From Papaver somniferum (Eukaryota; Streptophyta; Magnoliopsida; Ranunculales; Papaveraceae), in the NCBI RefSeq assembly GCF_003573695.1, contig NC_039365.1:80735082-80799081 (forward strand): a stretch of DNA of 64,000 nucleotides. The letters run 5' to 3'. Below, in pieces: positions 13,397-25,134 of this stretch. The notes under the pieces were generated by a model. That model saw only the letters and a list, made by a program, of their open reading frames with translations, was not told the origin of the DNA and searched no databases. Numbering within the stretch: the first letter of the stretch is position 1; each line of letters begins with the position of its first letter. The position numbers were made by a program, and so were the translations under genes.

Positions 13397-13968
13397 ATCC
13401 CCCACATGAATGAAATACCGATAAAAAAATCAGAAAACGGAAAACGAGAAATACCACTTAGGCAAGAGGTGTCCATAAGGTCTTGAACCTTTGTTTAGTA
13501 AGAAATTGTCGGAACTACTTGATGGACAGTGAACGCGATGTCTTGAACTACCATCGTTTAGTGTAATTCGCGATAATAACCACGCGTGATATCTCTCTAG
13601 GTGCTGTCGAGTTCGTGCCGTTGTGTCCTTTTTGGCCCTGGACAAATCCTGTTTCTCAAAATGCTCTAGAGAATCAGCTCTTTTCTCATAGGAAGCGACC
13701 CACTTCCACATTCAGATAGGTGAGTTCTATCAAGAGTGTTTACTGCTACACCCCTCTTCAATATAAAATTGAAACTATAGAACTCATTAAGACTTAATAG
13801 AAAGTCATCCTCACATGCAGTCACACTATCACGTCTACACCATAGGGAGGGGGCAGAGAATTAATTCTATGATAGTGTTTACCTTGACCTGCCACAAATT
13901 AGTTTCTCATTTGAAACCTTGATCTTGGGATCTCCAGTCAACAAGGTTGAGTATCCTTCATGGCAAGT

Positions 13969-16900
13969 TTATTTAATGAGCCTAAGCCCCATCCCCTTAG
14001 ATGCATTACTAACTATCTCCTTGGATAAACCTTTCGTCAAAGGGTCCGCGATATTCTCCTTGGACTTAACCCAATCAATGGAAATAACGCCTTTTGAGAT
14101 TAGTTGTTTTAGGGTATCGTGTCTTCTCTTTATATGTATATACTTCCCATTATAGTAGCTTTTTTTAGCTTTAGCTATGGTAACTTGATTATCACAATGT
14201 ATAGATATAGCCGGCACAGGCCTATGCCAGAGAAGAATGTCTTCTAAAAAGCATCTTAGCCAAGCGGCTTCCTCTCCTGCTTTATCTAGCGCAATAAACT
14301 CAGATTCCATAGTGGATCGAGCTATGCAGGTCTGTTTGGAACTCTTCCAAGAAACAGCCCCACATGCTAGAGTGAAAACATATCCACTCGTAGACTTAGA
14401 CTCCTCTGAGTCTGATATCCAGTTTGCATCACAAAATCCCTCAAGGACAGCAGGATACCTTTCATAATTCAAACAAAAGGTCAACGTGTATTTCAGATAC
14501 CTCAACACTCTAAAAAGTGCATCCCAGTGTTCCTGCCCTGGATTACAAGTATACCTACTTAACCTACTCACAACATAAGCAATGTCTGGCCTAGTACAGT
14601 TCATCAAATACATCAGACTTCCTATAACTCGTGAGTATTCAAGTTGTGATACTCCATTACCTCTGTTCTTTTTGAGTTTACAACAAGGATCATACGGAGT
14701 ATAAGCAGGTTTACAATCGAAATGATTGAATTTTCTAAGCACATATTCAACATAATGAGATTGACTAAGACTATAACCATTAGAATTTCTCCTAATTTTC
14801 ATCCCTAAGATTACATCTGCAGGGCCTAAGTCTTTCATGTTAAAGTTCTCATTCAGCATGTTCTTAGTGGAATTAATTACGTCCATGTTTGTACCAAGTA
14901 TAAGCATATCATCAACATACAAGCATACAATCACACAGGCATCATTTACAAGCTTAGTATATACACACTTGTCAGATTCATTTATTCTAAAACCACTAGA
15001 GAACATTACATGATCAAATTTTTCATGCCATTGTTTAGGTGCATGTTTCAATCCATTCAAATATTTTTTCAGTTTACAAACTTTGTTTTCACAACCTTTC
15101 ACTACAAAGCCCTCAGGTTGTTCCATGTAAATTTCTTCGTCTAATTCACCATGTAGGAAAGCTGTCTTTACATCCATTTGATGTATTTCTAGGTTATGAA
15201 CCGCGGCTATAGCAATTAACATCCTAATGAAAGTAATTCTCGTAACGGGTGAGTAAGTATCAAAGAAATCTACACCTTCCTTTTGTTTGTAGCCTTTGAC
15301 TACTAACCTAGCCTTGTATTTTTGAATAGTTCCATCTATGTTACGTTTCCTCCTGAAGATCCATTTACATCCTATGGCCTTACACCCTGGAGGTAAATCT
15401 ACTATCTCCCATGTATCATTTTCTTTGATGGATTCCATTTCACTAATAGAAGACTCTTTCCACCACGGAGCTTCAGAAGAAGTCATGGCTTCTCTATAAG
15501 TCTGAGGATCAGACTCTGCTAGTGTTATGAAGTCAGGTCCAAAGAGGTTTGGTTCTAGCCTTTTACTCCTCCTAAGATCAAATTCTACTTCATCTTCCTC
15601 TAAAGGTAAAGTCTGACTGGTTGAAGGAACATCTAGGGGATCAACACCTCTCTTACGAGAGTCAGATTTTAAAGGAAAAACATTTTCAAAAACACAGCAT
15701 CCCTAGACTCCATAATAGTATTCACACCAATTTCAGAAACATCAGAATTCACAACCATAAATCTATATGCAGGTGTATGCTCAGGATACCCTATGAAGAC
15801 ACAGTCAACAGTTTTGGGTCCTATCTTGGTTGCTTTAGGTTTAGGGATCTGAACCTTAGCCAAACACCCCCACACTTTAAAGTATGCTAAAGAAGGTTGT
15901 CTACCTTTCCACAATTCGTATGGAGTTTTGTCTGATCCTTTAAAAGGTACTCTGTTCAGGATATAGCAGGCTGAGAGGACAGCTTCCCCCCACAAGTTCG
16001 AAGGTAATCCTGAACTAATTAACATGGCATTCATCATCTCCTTAAGGGTGCGGTTCTTACGTTCAGCTACTCCATTCGACTGAGGTGAATAAGGAGGGGT
16101 AACCTCGTGTATTATGCCATGTTCTACACAGAAATCTCCTATAGGAGTTATGTACTCACCACCACGGTCAGACCTAATGGTTTTAATGGTAGTATTCAAT
16201 TGGTTTTCAACTTCTAGTTTATACCTCTTAAATGCTTCTAAGGCATCATCCTTACCTCTAAGCATAAATATGACAGTACCTAGTACAGTCGTCTATAAAG
16301 GTAACAAACCATTTCTTACCGCCTCTAGTTTGAACTGATTTCATGTCAACTAGGTCTGAGTGAATTAATTCTAAGGGTTTAGAATTTCTATGAACATTTT
16401 TGCTAAAAGGTTTTCTAGCATACTTTGATTCTAGCATATTTCACATTTGTGTTCCTTTTCCAAACTAAATTTGGGTATGCAACCCATTGACTAGTTTAAG
16501 CATTGACTTATAATTTACATGTCCAAGTCTACCATGCCAAACGTTCAAAGACTCACAAACATAAGCAGAAGAAACCATTATTATTCATTACAGAGTTTAC
16601 ATTAAGCTTATACAGACCCTCAGTCTTATAACCCTGCCCCACATAATCCTTACCCTTAGTTACAACACATTTCCCAGATTCTATTACAATTTTAAAACCC
16701 TTATCATCTAAAACAGCACAAGAAACAAGATTTTTGCAGATGTCCGGAACATGAAGAACTTCATTCAAAGTGAGAGTCTTGCCAGAAGTGAGCTTGAGCC
16801 CAACTTTGCCTTTTCCTACAACCGCAGCTGCAGATGAGTTACCCATATAGAGTTTCTCTCCTTCCCCTACCTTACTGTAGGAGGTGAACATTTCTTTGTT

Positions 16901-17832
16901 CCCACAGACATGTTTGGTAGCCCCAGAGTCTACCCACCAGTCCCTCACATTTGTTACCAAATTTACTTCAGACACCGTGCCAGAAAATTCATCTTTGTTG
17001 TTTTCAACCAAATTAACATTATTTTTCTTTTTAAGGTCCTTACGGTTTCTACAGTGAACCGCCATATGGCCAGGATTTCCGCAAGCATAGCAATCACCCT
17101 TAATTTTATTAATGCTAGATTTAGGTTTCTGAAACATACCTTTCTTGCCTGGAGGTTTCTTGGAGTTGTTTCGGTTCTTATCAGCATTAACCTTTGTGTT
17201 CAGTCACATGAGCTTTGTAAGACATGTCCCTTGAAGAAGATACATTTTTGTCCTTGGAGCACAACAATTCTTCAACTTGAATTTTCTTACCCAGTTCAAC
17301 CATAGTAACTTCAGCAGTTTCATGTCTCAGTTTCTTCTTGTACTCGGACCAGGAAGTAGGCAATTTCTCGATAGCAGTAGACACTTGAAAAGTTTCATCA
17401 ATCACCATACCTTCGGCAAGAATTTCATTCATAATTTGCTGGAGTTCAAGGAATTGATCAACCACAGATTTGTCATTCACCATTTTATACTCATAAAGTC
17501 TGGCTACCAAGAATTTCTTACTTCCGGCAGTTTCAGCTTGGTATTTGCCTCCAAAGCACCCATAAATCAAAAGCAGAAAAGTTGTCCTTAGCATTGTAAA
17601 AATCATACAAAGCATCCTCTAAAATTCAGAATATGATTTTTAGCCATGTAATTGTTCCTCTTCCATTCATCAAAAAGAGACTCACTACCAGCATTCTTCA
17701 ATGACTCATCAAACGGTTTCAGAACATAGGAGTCCAACTCATGATAACTCAGAAAAATAACATTTTTGACTGCCACCTCTTAAAGTCTTTTCCAGAAAAC
17801 TTTGCTGGTCTTTCAACATCGTTCTTACCCAT
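13969..17832 (-). pseudogene. Copia gag-pol polyprotein, left interior (broken)
   Basis: The start is the ATG at 17832. In order it holds a gag domain, a zinc knuckle ([14 protein letters not shown], near 17090), and an aspartic protease (WVDSGATKH, near 16930). Integrase follows, with SDRGGEY and VAERKNR of the D,D-35-E core (16050-16200). RT (YVDDM near 14900) and RNase H (DANWISD, then SWKSSKQ) complete it, ending at the stop 13969-13971. RT to RNase H is one open frame of 505 codons (13969-15486), and much of integrase is open at 15669-16265. Visible breaks relative to the right copy include small indels near 17180, 17545, 17625 and 17760 in gag, near 16480 and 16560, and a 1-nt insertion near 16287. 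A frameshift near 15685 is shared by both copies. Confidence 0.88.
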
Positions 17833-17848
17833 TGTTACAGACAGAAAA

Positions 17849-18020
17849 CAGAAATATCGTGTTAAGATTGTTGCTTCTGTAACAATAAAACACTCAAGAA
17901 AGATGTTAGAGAGATGTTAGAATAAAAGGATTAATTTCTGGAAAGTAAATAGACACTCAATTGGACTGCAAACAGAGGACAGAGTCACGTGTTCAACACG
18001 CTGTCCTTAACACGATATTT
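17849..18020 (-). promoter_or_regulatory. Candidate self-priming stem at the primer-binding position (left copy)
   Basis: This is the same 15-bp perfect inverted repeat as in the right copy: arms at 17852-17866 (interior) and 18006-18020 (middle LTR), 139 nt apart. LTR 1 keeps the LTR arm at 12447-12461. All five arms in the window are identical despite other differences between the copies. Confidence 0.5.
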
Positions 18021-18959
18021 GACCGGTACGCCTCAAGAATGAGTGATGCCTATACCCTGTGGTCAAGTTCGTATCCAGGATAAAACTGCCCGTTGCAAGC
18101 ACTGTTAGCACTACAGTACTTGCCCACTCTTACGACCTCAACAGCAATTGCGCACGGAATGAAAATAAAGGACCACACAGGGGGAGAAGACGAAAAGAAG
18201 AGGATGGTAGCTCTTCTGGACATGAATTGAAAATGAAAAATGTGGTCGGTTTATATAGAGGAGAGATGAGAGAAGTATCATTGATGCGCATTAAATCGAA
18301 TGGAATTAATTTCAATTAATTCAAATTTTTCGAAACAGTATAAAAGGTTCATGTATTGATTTAATCCGTTTCATGCATCATAATGTGGTTATAAAACGTT
18401 CATGCATCATAATGTGTTTGTAAAACGTTCATGCACGTTTCATGCATCATAATGTGTTTGTAAAACGTAAGGAAACATCCGCCGGGTCAGACGCCCCCAA
18501 CGAATAAAAAATGATTTGTTTAAAATCTTTTAGATAATAATTCAAAGGAAGTTTCGCCAAAAAGATAAGTCTTGGTTGACCCACACCCACACCCACACCC
18601 GAACCCGAGCCCGGCACGCCCGCCCGCACGCACGCACGGACGGCGGCGTGCGTGCTTCGGTGCGAAGCACCGCGCGTGTGTGAAAATATGTGGTTGCACC
18701 AACTAGCCCATTGCCTAAGTCCTCCCCCTCGCACAAAAGTGCTAATGACCCAAGGGCCACTCTTAATATAAAAAAATTCAATACTTATGGAGAGGTATCA
18801 TCTTTAGTTTTCCCTATGTGGGACTAAAGGTTCATTCACAATAAGTGAAAATGAGCTAGTGTCCTTAGTGACCAATAGGTCCTAAGTTCCAATCCTTTCA
18901 AGACCAAAAAACCAAACTATTTTATAAACTCAATTTTTATAAACTCATTTTCTCTAACA
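17869..18959 (-). repeat. LTR 2 of copia tandem (shared middle LTR)
   Basis: 1091 bp, with TG...CA ends. It serves as 5' LTR of the left interior and 3' LTR of the right interior. The TATA-like word TATATAAA (minus strand) is intact near 18250-18258. A polypurine tract adjoins it at 18960-18970. The GC-rich tract here (18580-18646) has a different unit composition from LTR 1. Confidence 0.9.
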
Positions 18960-19528
18960 ATCCCCCACATGAATGAAATACCGATAAAAAATCAGAAAAC
19001 GGAAAACGAGAAATACCACTTAGGCAAGAGGTGTCCATAAGGTCTTGAACCTTTGCTTAGTAATAAATTTTCGGAACTACTTGATGGACAGTGAACGCGA
19101 TGTCTTGAACTACCATCGTTTAGTGTAATTCGCGATAATAACCACGCGTGATATCTCTCTAGGTGCTGTCGAGTTCGTGTCGTTGTGTCCTTTTTGGCCC
19201 TGGACAAATCCTGTTTCTCGAATGCTCTAGAGAATCAGCTCTTTTCTCATAGGAAGCGACCCACTTCCACATTCAGATAGGTGAGTTCCATCAAGAGTTT
19301 TACTGCTACACCCCACTTCAATCTAAAATTGAAACTATAGAACTCATTAAGACTTAATACAAAGTCATCCTCACATGCAGTCACACTATCACGTCTACAC
19401 CATAGGGAAGGGGCAGAGAATGAATTCTCTGATAGTGTTTACCTTGACCCGCCACAAATTAGTTTCTCATTCGAAACCTTGATCTTGGGATCTCCAGTCA
19501 GCAAGGTTGAGTATCCTTCATGGCAAGT

Positions 19529-22500
19529 TTATTTAATGAGCCTAAGCCCCATCCCCTTAGATGCATTACTAACTATCTCCTTGGACAAACCTTTCGTCAA
19601 AGGGTCCGCGATATTCTCCTTGGACTTAACCCAATCAATGGAAATAACGCCTTTTGAGATTAGTTGTTTTAGGGTATCGTGTCTTCTTTTATATGTATAG
19701 ACTTCCCATTATAGTAGCTGTTTTTAGCTTTAGCTATGGCAGCTTGATTATCACAATGTATAGATATAGCCGGCACAGGCCTATGCCAGAGAGGAATGTC
19801 TTCTAAAAAGCATCTTAGCCAAGCGGCTTCCTCTCCTGCTTTATCTAGCGCAATAAACTCAGATTCCATAGTGGATCGAGCTATGCAGGTCTGTTTGGAA
19901 CTCTTCCAAGAAACAGCCCCACATGCTAGAGTGAAAACATATCCACTCGTAGACTTAGACTCCTCTGAGTCTGATATCCAGTTTGCATCACAAAATCCCT
20001 CAAGGACAGCAGGATACCTTTCATAATTCAAACAAAAGGTCAACGTGTATTTCAGATACCTCAACACTCTAAAAAGTGTATCCCAGTGTTCCTGCCTTGG
20101 ATTACAAGTATACCTACTTAACCTACTCACAACATAAGCAATGTCTGGCCTAGTACAGTTCATCAAATACATCAGACTTCCTATAACTCGTGAGTATTCA
20201 AGTTGTGATACTCCATTACCTCTGTTCTTTTTGAGTTTACAACAAGGATCATACGGAGTATAAGCAGGTTTACAATCTAAATGATTTAATTTTCTAATTA
20301 CAGATTCAACATAATGAGATTGACTAAGCCTATAACCGTTAGAATTTCTCCTAATTTTCATCCCTAAGATTACATCTGCAGGGCATAAGTCTTTCATGTC
20401 AAAGTTCTCATTCAGCATGTTCTTAGTGGAATTAATTACATCCATGTTTATACCAAGTATAAGCATATCATCAACATACAAGCATACAATCACACAGGCA
20501 TCATTTACAAGCTTAGTATATACACACTTGTCAGATTCATTGATTCTAAAACCACTAGATAACATTACATGATCAAATTTTTCATGCCATTGTTTAGGTG
20601 TTTGTTTCAATCCATACAAAGATTTTTTCGGTTTACAAACTTTGTTTTCACAACCTTTCACTACAAATCCCTCAGGTTGTTCCATGTAAATTTCTTCGCC
20701 TAATTCACCATGTAGGAAAGCTGTCTTTACATCCATTTGATGTATTTCTAGGTTATGAACCGCGGCTATAGCAATTAACATCCTAATGGAAGTAATTCTC
20801 GTAACGGTTGAGTAAGTATCAAAGAAATCTACACCTTCCTTTTGTTTGTAGCCTTTGACTACTAACCTAGCCTTGTATTTTTGAATAGTTCCATCTATGT
20901 TACGTTTCCTCCTGAAGATCCATTTACATCCTATGGCCTTACACCCTAGAGGTAAATCTACTATCTCCCATGTATCATTTTCTTTGATGGATTCCATTTC
21001 ACTAATACAAGACTCTTTCCACCATAGAGCTTCAGAAGAAGTCATGGCTTCTCTATAAGTCTGAGGATCAGACTCTGCTAGTGTTATGAAGTCAGGTCCA
21101 AAGGAGGTTTTGGTTCTAGCCCTTTTACTCCTCCTAAGATCAAATTCTACTTCATCTTCCTCTAAAGGTAAATGACTGGTTGAAGGAACATCTAGGGGAT
21201 CAACACCTCTCTTACGAGAGTCAGATTTTAAAGGAAAAACATTTTCAAAAACACAGCATCCCTAGACTCCATAATAGTATTTACACCAATTTCAGAAACA
21301 TCAGAATTCACAACCATAAATCTATATGCAGGTGTATGCTCAGGATACCCTATGAAGACACATCAACATTTTGGGTCCTATCTTGGTTGCTTTAGGTTTA
21401 GGGATCTGAACCTTAGCCAAACACCCCCACACTTTAAAGTATGCTAAAGAAGGTTGTCTACCTTTCCACAATTCGTATGGAGTTTTGTCTGATCCTTTAA
21501 AAGGTACTCTGTTCAGGATATAGCAGGCTGAGAGGACAGCTTCCCCCCACAAGTTCGAAGGTAATCCTGAACTAATTAACATGGCATTCATCATCTCCTT
21601 AAGGGTGCGGTTCTTACGTTCAGCTACTCCATTCGACTGAGGTGAATAAGGAGGGGTAACCTCGTGTATTTGCCATGTTCTACACAGAAATCTCCTATAG
21701 GAGTTATGTACTCACCACCACGGTCAGACCTAATGGTTTTAATGGTAGTATTCAATTGGTTTTCAACTTCTAGTTTATACCTCTTAAATGCTTCTAAGGC
21801 ATCATCCTTACCTCTAAGCAATAATATGACAGTACCTAGTACATCGTCTATAAAGGTAACAAACCATTTCTTACCGCCTCTAGTTTGAACTGATTTCATG
21901 TCAACTAGGTCTGAGTGAATTAATTCTAAGGGTTTAGAATTTCTATGAACATTTTTGCTAAAAGGTTTTCTAGCATACTTTGATTCTAGCATATTTCACA
22001 TTTGTGTTCCTTTTCCAAACTAAATTTGGGTATGCAGCCCACATTGGCTAGTTTAAGCATTGACTTATAATTTACATGTCCAAGTCTACCATGCCAAACG
22101 TTCAAAGACTCACAAACATAAGCAGAAGAATCATTATTATTCATTACAGAGTTTACATTAAGCTTATACAGACCCTCAGTCTTATAACCCTGCCCCACAT
22201 AATCCTTACCCTTAGTTACAACACATTTCCCAGATTCTATTACAATTTTAAAACCCTTATCATCTAAAACAGCACAAAAACAAGATTTTTGCAGATGTCC
22301 GGAACATGAAGAACTTCATTCAAAGTGAGAGTCTTGCCAGAAGTGAGCTTGAGCCCAACTTTGCCTTTTCCTACAACCGCAGCTGCAGATGAGTTACCCA
22401 TATAGAGTTTCTCTCCTTCCCCTACCTTACTGTAGGAGGTGAACATTTCTTTGTTCCCACAGACATGTTTGGTAGCCCCAGAGTCTACCCACCAGTCTCT

Positions 22501-23394
22501 CACATTTGTTACCAAATTTACTTCAGACACCGTGCCAGAAAATTCATCTTTGTTGTTTTCAACCAAATTAGCATTATTTTTCTTTTTAAGGTCCTTACGG
22601 TTTCTACAGTGAACCGGCATATGGCCAGGATTTCCGCAAGCATAGCAATCACCCTTAATTTTATTAATGCTAGATTTAGGTTTCTGAAACATACCTTTCT
22701 TGCCTGGAGGTTTCTTGGAGTTGTTTCGGTTCTTATCAGCATTCAAACCTTTGTGTTCAGTCACATGAGCTTTGTAAGATATGTCCCTTTAAGAAGATAC
22801 ATTTTTGTCCTTGGAGCACAACAATTCTTCAACTTGAATTTTCTTACCCAGTTCAACCATAGTAACTTCAGCAGTTTCATGTCTCAGTTTCTTCTTGTAC
22901 TCGGACCAGGAAGTAGGCAATTTCTCGATAGCAGTAGACACTTGAAAAGTTTCATCAATCACCATACCTTCGGCTAGAATTTCATTCATAATTTGCTGGA
23001 GTTCAAGGAATTGATCAACCACAGATTTGTCATTCACCATTTTATACTCATAAAGCCTAGCTACCAAGAATTTCTTACTTCCAAAAGTTTCAGCTTGGTA
23101 TTTCGCCTCCAAAACAGCCCATAAATCAAAAGCAGAAAAGTTTTCTTTAGCATTGTAAAAATCATACAGAGCATCCTCTAAACAATTCAGAATATGATTT
23201 TTAGCCATGTAATTGTTCCTCTTCCATTCATCAAAAAGAGACTCACTACCAACATTCTTCAATGACTCATCAAACGGTTTCAGAACATAGGAGTCCAACT
23301 CATGATAACTCAGAAAAAATAACATTTTTGACTGCCACCTCTTAAAGTCTTTTCCAGAAAACTTTGCTGGCCTTTGAACATCGTTCTTACCCAT
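19529..23394 (-). pseudogene. Copia gag-pol polyprotein, right interior (broken)
   Basis: This is the same domain order as the left copy. The gag start is better kept: MGKNDVQRPAKFSGKDF opens an uninterrupted 201-codon frame (22789-23394). A nonsense change then ends it (plus-strand CCCTTTAAG where the left copy has CCCTTGAAG). Further private breaks are a 1-nt deletion near 22275, a 1-nt deletion near 21671, and a 2-nt deletion near 19687. The last ends the RT/RNase H frame (19669-21045, 458 codons) early. The integrase HHCC region (WHGRLGH, then CEIC) reads in a short frame at 21986-22198. The integrase/RT junction frameshift near 21256 is shared with the left copy. Confidence 0.88.
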
Positions 23395-23410
23395 TGTTAC
23401 AGATAGAAAA

Positions 23411-23582
23411 CAGAAATATCGTGTTAAGATTGTTGCTTCTGTAATAATAAAACACTCAAGAAAGATGTTAGAGAGATGTTAGAATAAAAGGATTAATTTC
23501 TGGAAAGTAAATAGACACTCAATTGGACTGCAAACAGAGGACAGAGTCACGTGTTCAACACGCTGTCCTTAACACGATATTT
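23411..23582 (-). promoter_or_regulatory. Candidate self-priming stem at the primer-binding position (right copy)
   Basis: In sense orientation the first two bases after the 5' LTR are AT, followed by CTTAACACGATATTT (23428-23414). The LTR contains the exact reverse complement, AAATATCGTGTTAAG, at 23582-23568, 139 nt upstream in the transcript. There is no match to the usual initiator-tRNA site TGGTATCAGAGC. A TATA-like word (TATAGGC, 23616-23610) lies about 34 nt before the upstream arm, so the arm could be close to the RNA 5' end. The stem is seen in the sequence; its role is inferred. Confidence 0.5.
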
Positions 23583-24508
23583 GACCGGTACGCCTCAAGA
23601 ATGAGTGATGCCTATACCCTGTGGTCAAGTTCGTATCCAGGATAAAACTGCCCGTTGCAAGCACTGTTAGTACTAAGTACTTGCCCACTCTTACGACCTC
23701 AACAGCAATTGCGCACGGAATGAAAATAAAGGACCACACAGGGGGAGAAGACGAAAAGAAGAGGATAGTAGCTCTTCTGGACACGAATTGAAAATGAAAA
23801 ATGTGGTCGGTTTATATAGAGGAGAAATGAGAGAAGTCTCATTGATGCGCATTAAATCGAATGGAATTAATTTCAATTAATTCAAATTTTTCGAAACAGT
23901 ATAAAACGTTCATGTATTGATTTAATCCGTTTCATGCATCATAATGTGGTTATAAAACGTTCATGCATCATAATGTGTTTGTAAAACGTTCATGCACGTT
24001 TCATGCATCATAATGTGTTTGTAAAACGTAAGGAAACATCTGCTGGGTCAGACGCCCCCAACGATTAAGAAATGATTTGTTTAAAATCTTTTAGATAATA
24101 ATTCAAAGGAAGTTTCCCAAAAAGATAAGTCTTGGTTGACCCACACTCAGACCCACACCCACACCCGAGCCCGAGCCCGGACCGGCCCGCCCGCCCGCAC
24201 GGACGGCGGCGTGAAGCACCGCGCGTGTGTGAAAATATGTGGTTGCACCAACTAGCCCATTGCCTAAGTCCTCCCCCTCGCACAAGAGTGCTAATGACCC
24301 AAGGGCCACTCTTAATATCAAAAAATTCAATACTTATGGAAAGGTATCATCTTTAGTTTTCCCTATGTGGGACTAAAGGTTCATTCACAATAAATGAAAA
24401 TGAGCTAGTGTTCTTAGTGACCAATTGGTCCTAAGTTCCAATCCTTTCAAGACCAAAAAACCAAACTATTTTATAAACTCAATTTTTATAAACTCATTTT
24501 CTCTAACA
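23431..24508 (-). repeat. LTR 3 of copia tandem (5'-most in sense)
   Basis: 1078 bp, with TG...CA ends. A TATA-like word is intact near 23811-23818, and a second TATAGGC word lies at 23610-23616. The hairpin seen in LTRs 1 and 2 is lost by a short deletion near 24211-24215. It is followed by the right target duplication ATTTT (24509-24513). Confidence 0.9.
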
Positions 24509-24513
24509 ATTTT

Positions 24514-24763
24514 TCAGGTTTTTATATGCTAGCATCCAGGTACTTTTATAGTTTCGCCGTCTCTGGTAAAGTTGGTTTTTACTGAAAACCCAGGTTCAGT
24601 TTTCTTATTTCAAGCAACGTTAAACCACATTCTGAAAGTAAGCTGAAGACAACGCAGTTTATTGAACTCAAGGTCACATAATTTATATTATGCAGATACT
24701 CACTTGTAATTTACCCATCAATCCTGTTAATCACTAATTTACTACCCCCTGTACACAATCATA
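24514..24763. other. Non-coding flank between copia tandem and MITE
   Basis: No gene or repeat is recognised. The TA at 24762-24763 is the left target duplication of the MITE. Confidence 0.5.
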
Positions 24764-25132
24764 CTCCCTCCGTCCCATCATTAAGTGACCTATTTGGTTT
24801 TTAATTTTGTCTCATCATTAAGTGACCTATATCACTAAACAATGAGATATTTCTAAAATTACCCTTTTAATTGATCATAAGAAATATAAGAAATATGCAT
24901 AATTTGATAGGCATGTTTATATTCGTTACGTAGGTGTTTTAAAATGCTTTTCAATGGTATAAAGTTTGCGAACATCCGTGGTGTAGTTTGAGAGATAAAT
25001 CATTTCAAAATTTTATTAATTATTATCCATAAGGATATAATTGTAAAAAATGCTTAAAAATCTCTTTTTCCTTGTTTGCCTTAAAATTTGTGCAAACTTC
25101 AACTAGGTTACTTAATAGTGGGACGGAGGGAG
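24764..25132. mobile_element. Stowaway-type (Tc1/mariner) MITE
   Basis: The terminal inverted repeats are CTCCCTCCGTCCCA at the left and TGGGACGGAGGGAG-like at the right. The match continues inward (ATTAAGTGACCTA against TAGGTTACTTAAT). It is flanked by TA on both sides (24762-24763 and 25133-25134). It is 369 bp long and non-coding. The sentence-like terminus CTCCCTCCGT is a hallmark of plant Stowaway elements. Confidence 0.93.
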
Positions 25133-25134
25133 TA

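Larger units (their letters stand above)
12312..24508 (-). mobile_element. Tandem Ty1/copia retrotransposon: three LTRs, two interiors
   Basis: The order is LTR (12312-13396), interior (13397-17868), LTR (17869-18959), interior (18960-23430), LTR (23431-24508). All three LTRs begin TGTTAGAGAAAA and end GCAACA on the minus strand. The whole array is flanked by a single 5-bp duplication, ATTTT, at 12307-12311 and 24509-24513. This is what unequal crossing-over between the LTRs of one insertion would give. Both interiors encode gag, protease, integrase, RT and RNase H in copia order (integrase before RT), and both are broken. The two interiors are nearly the same length (4472 and 4471 bp) and read as close copies. 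Confidence 0.93.
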
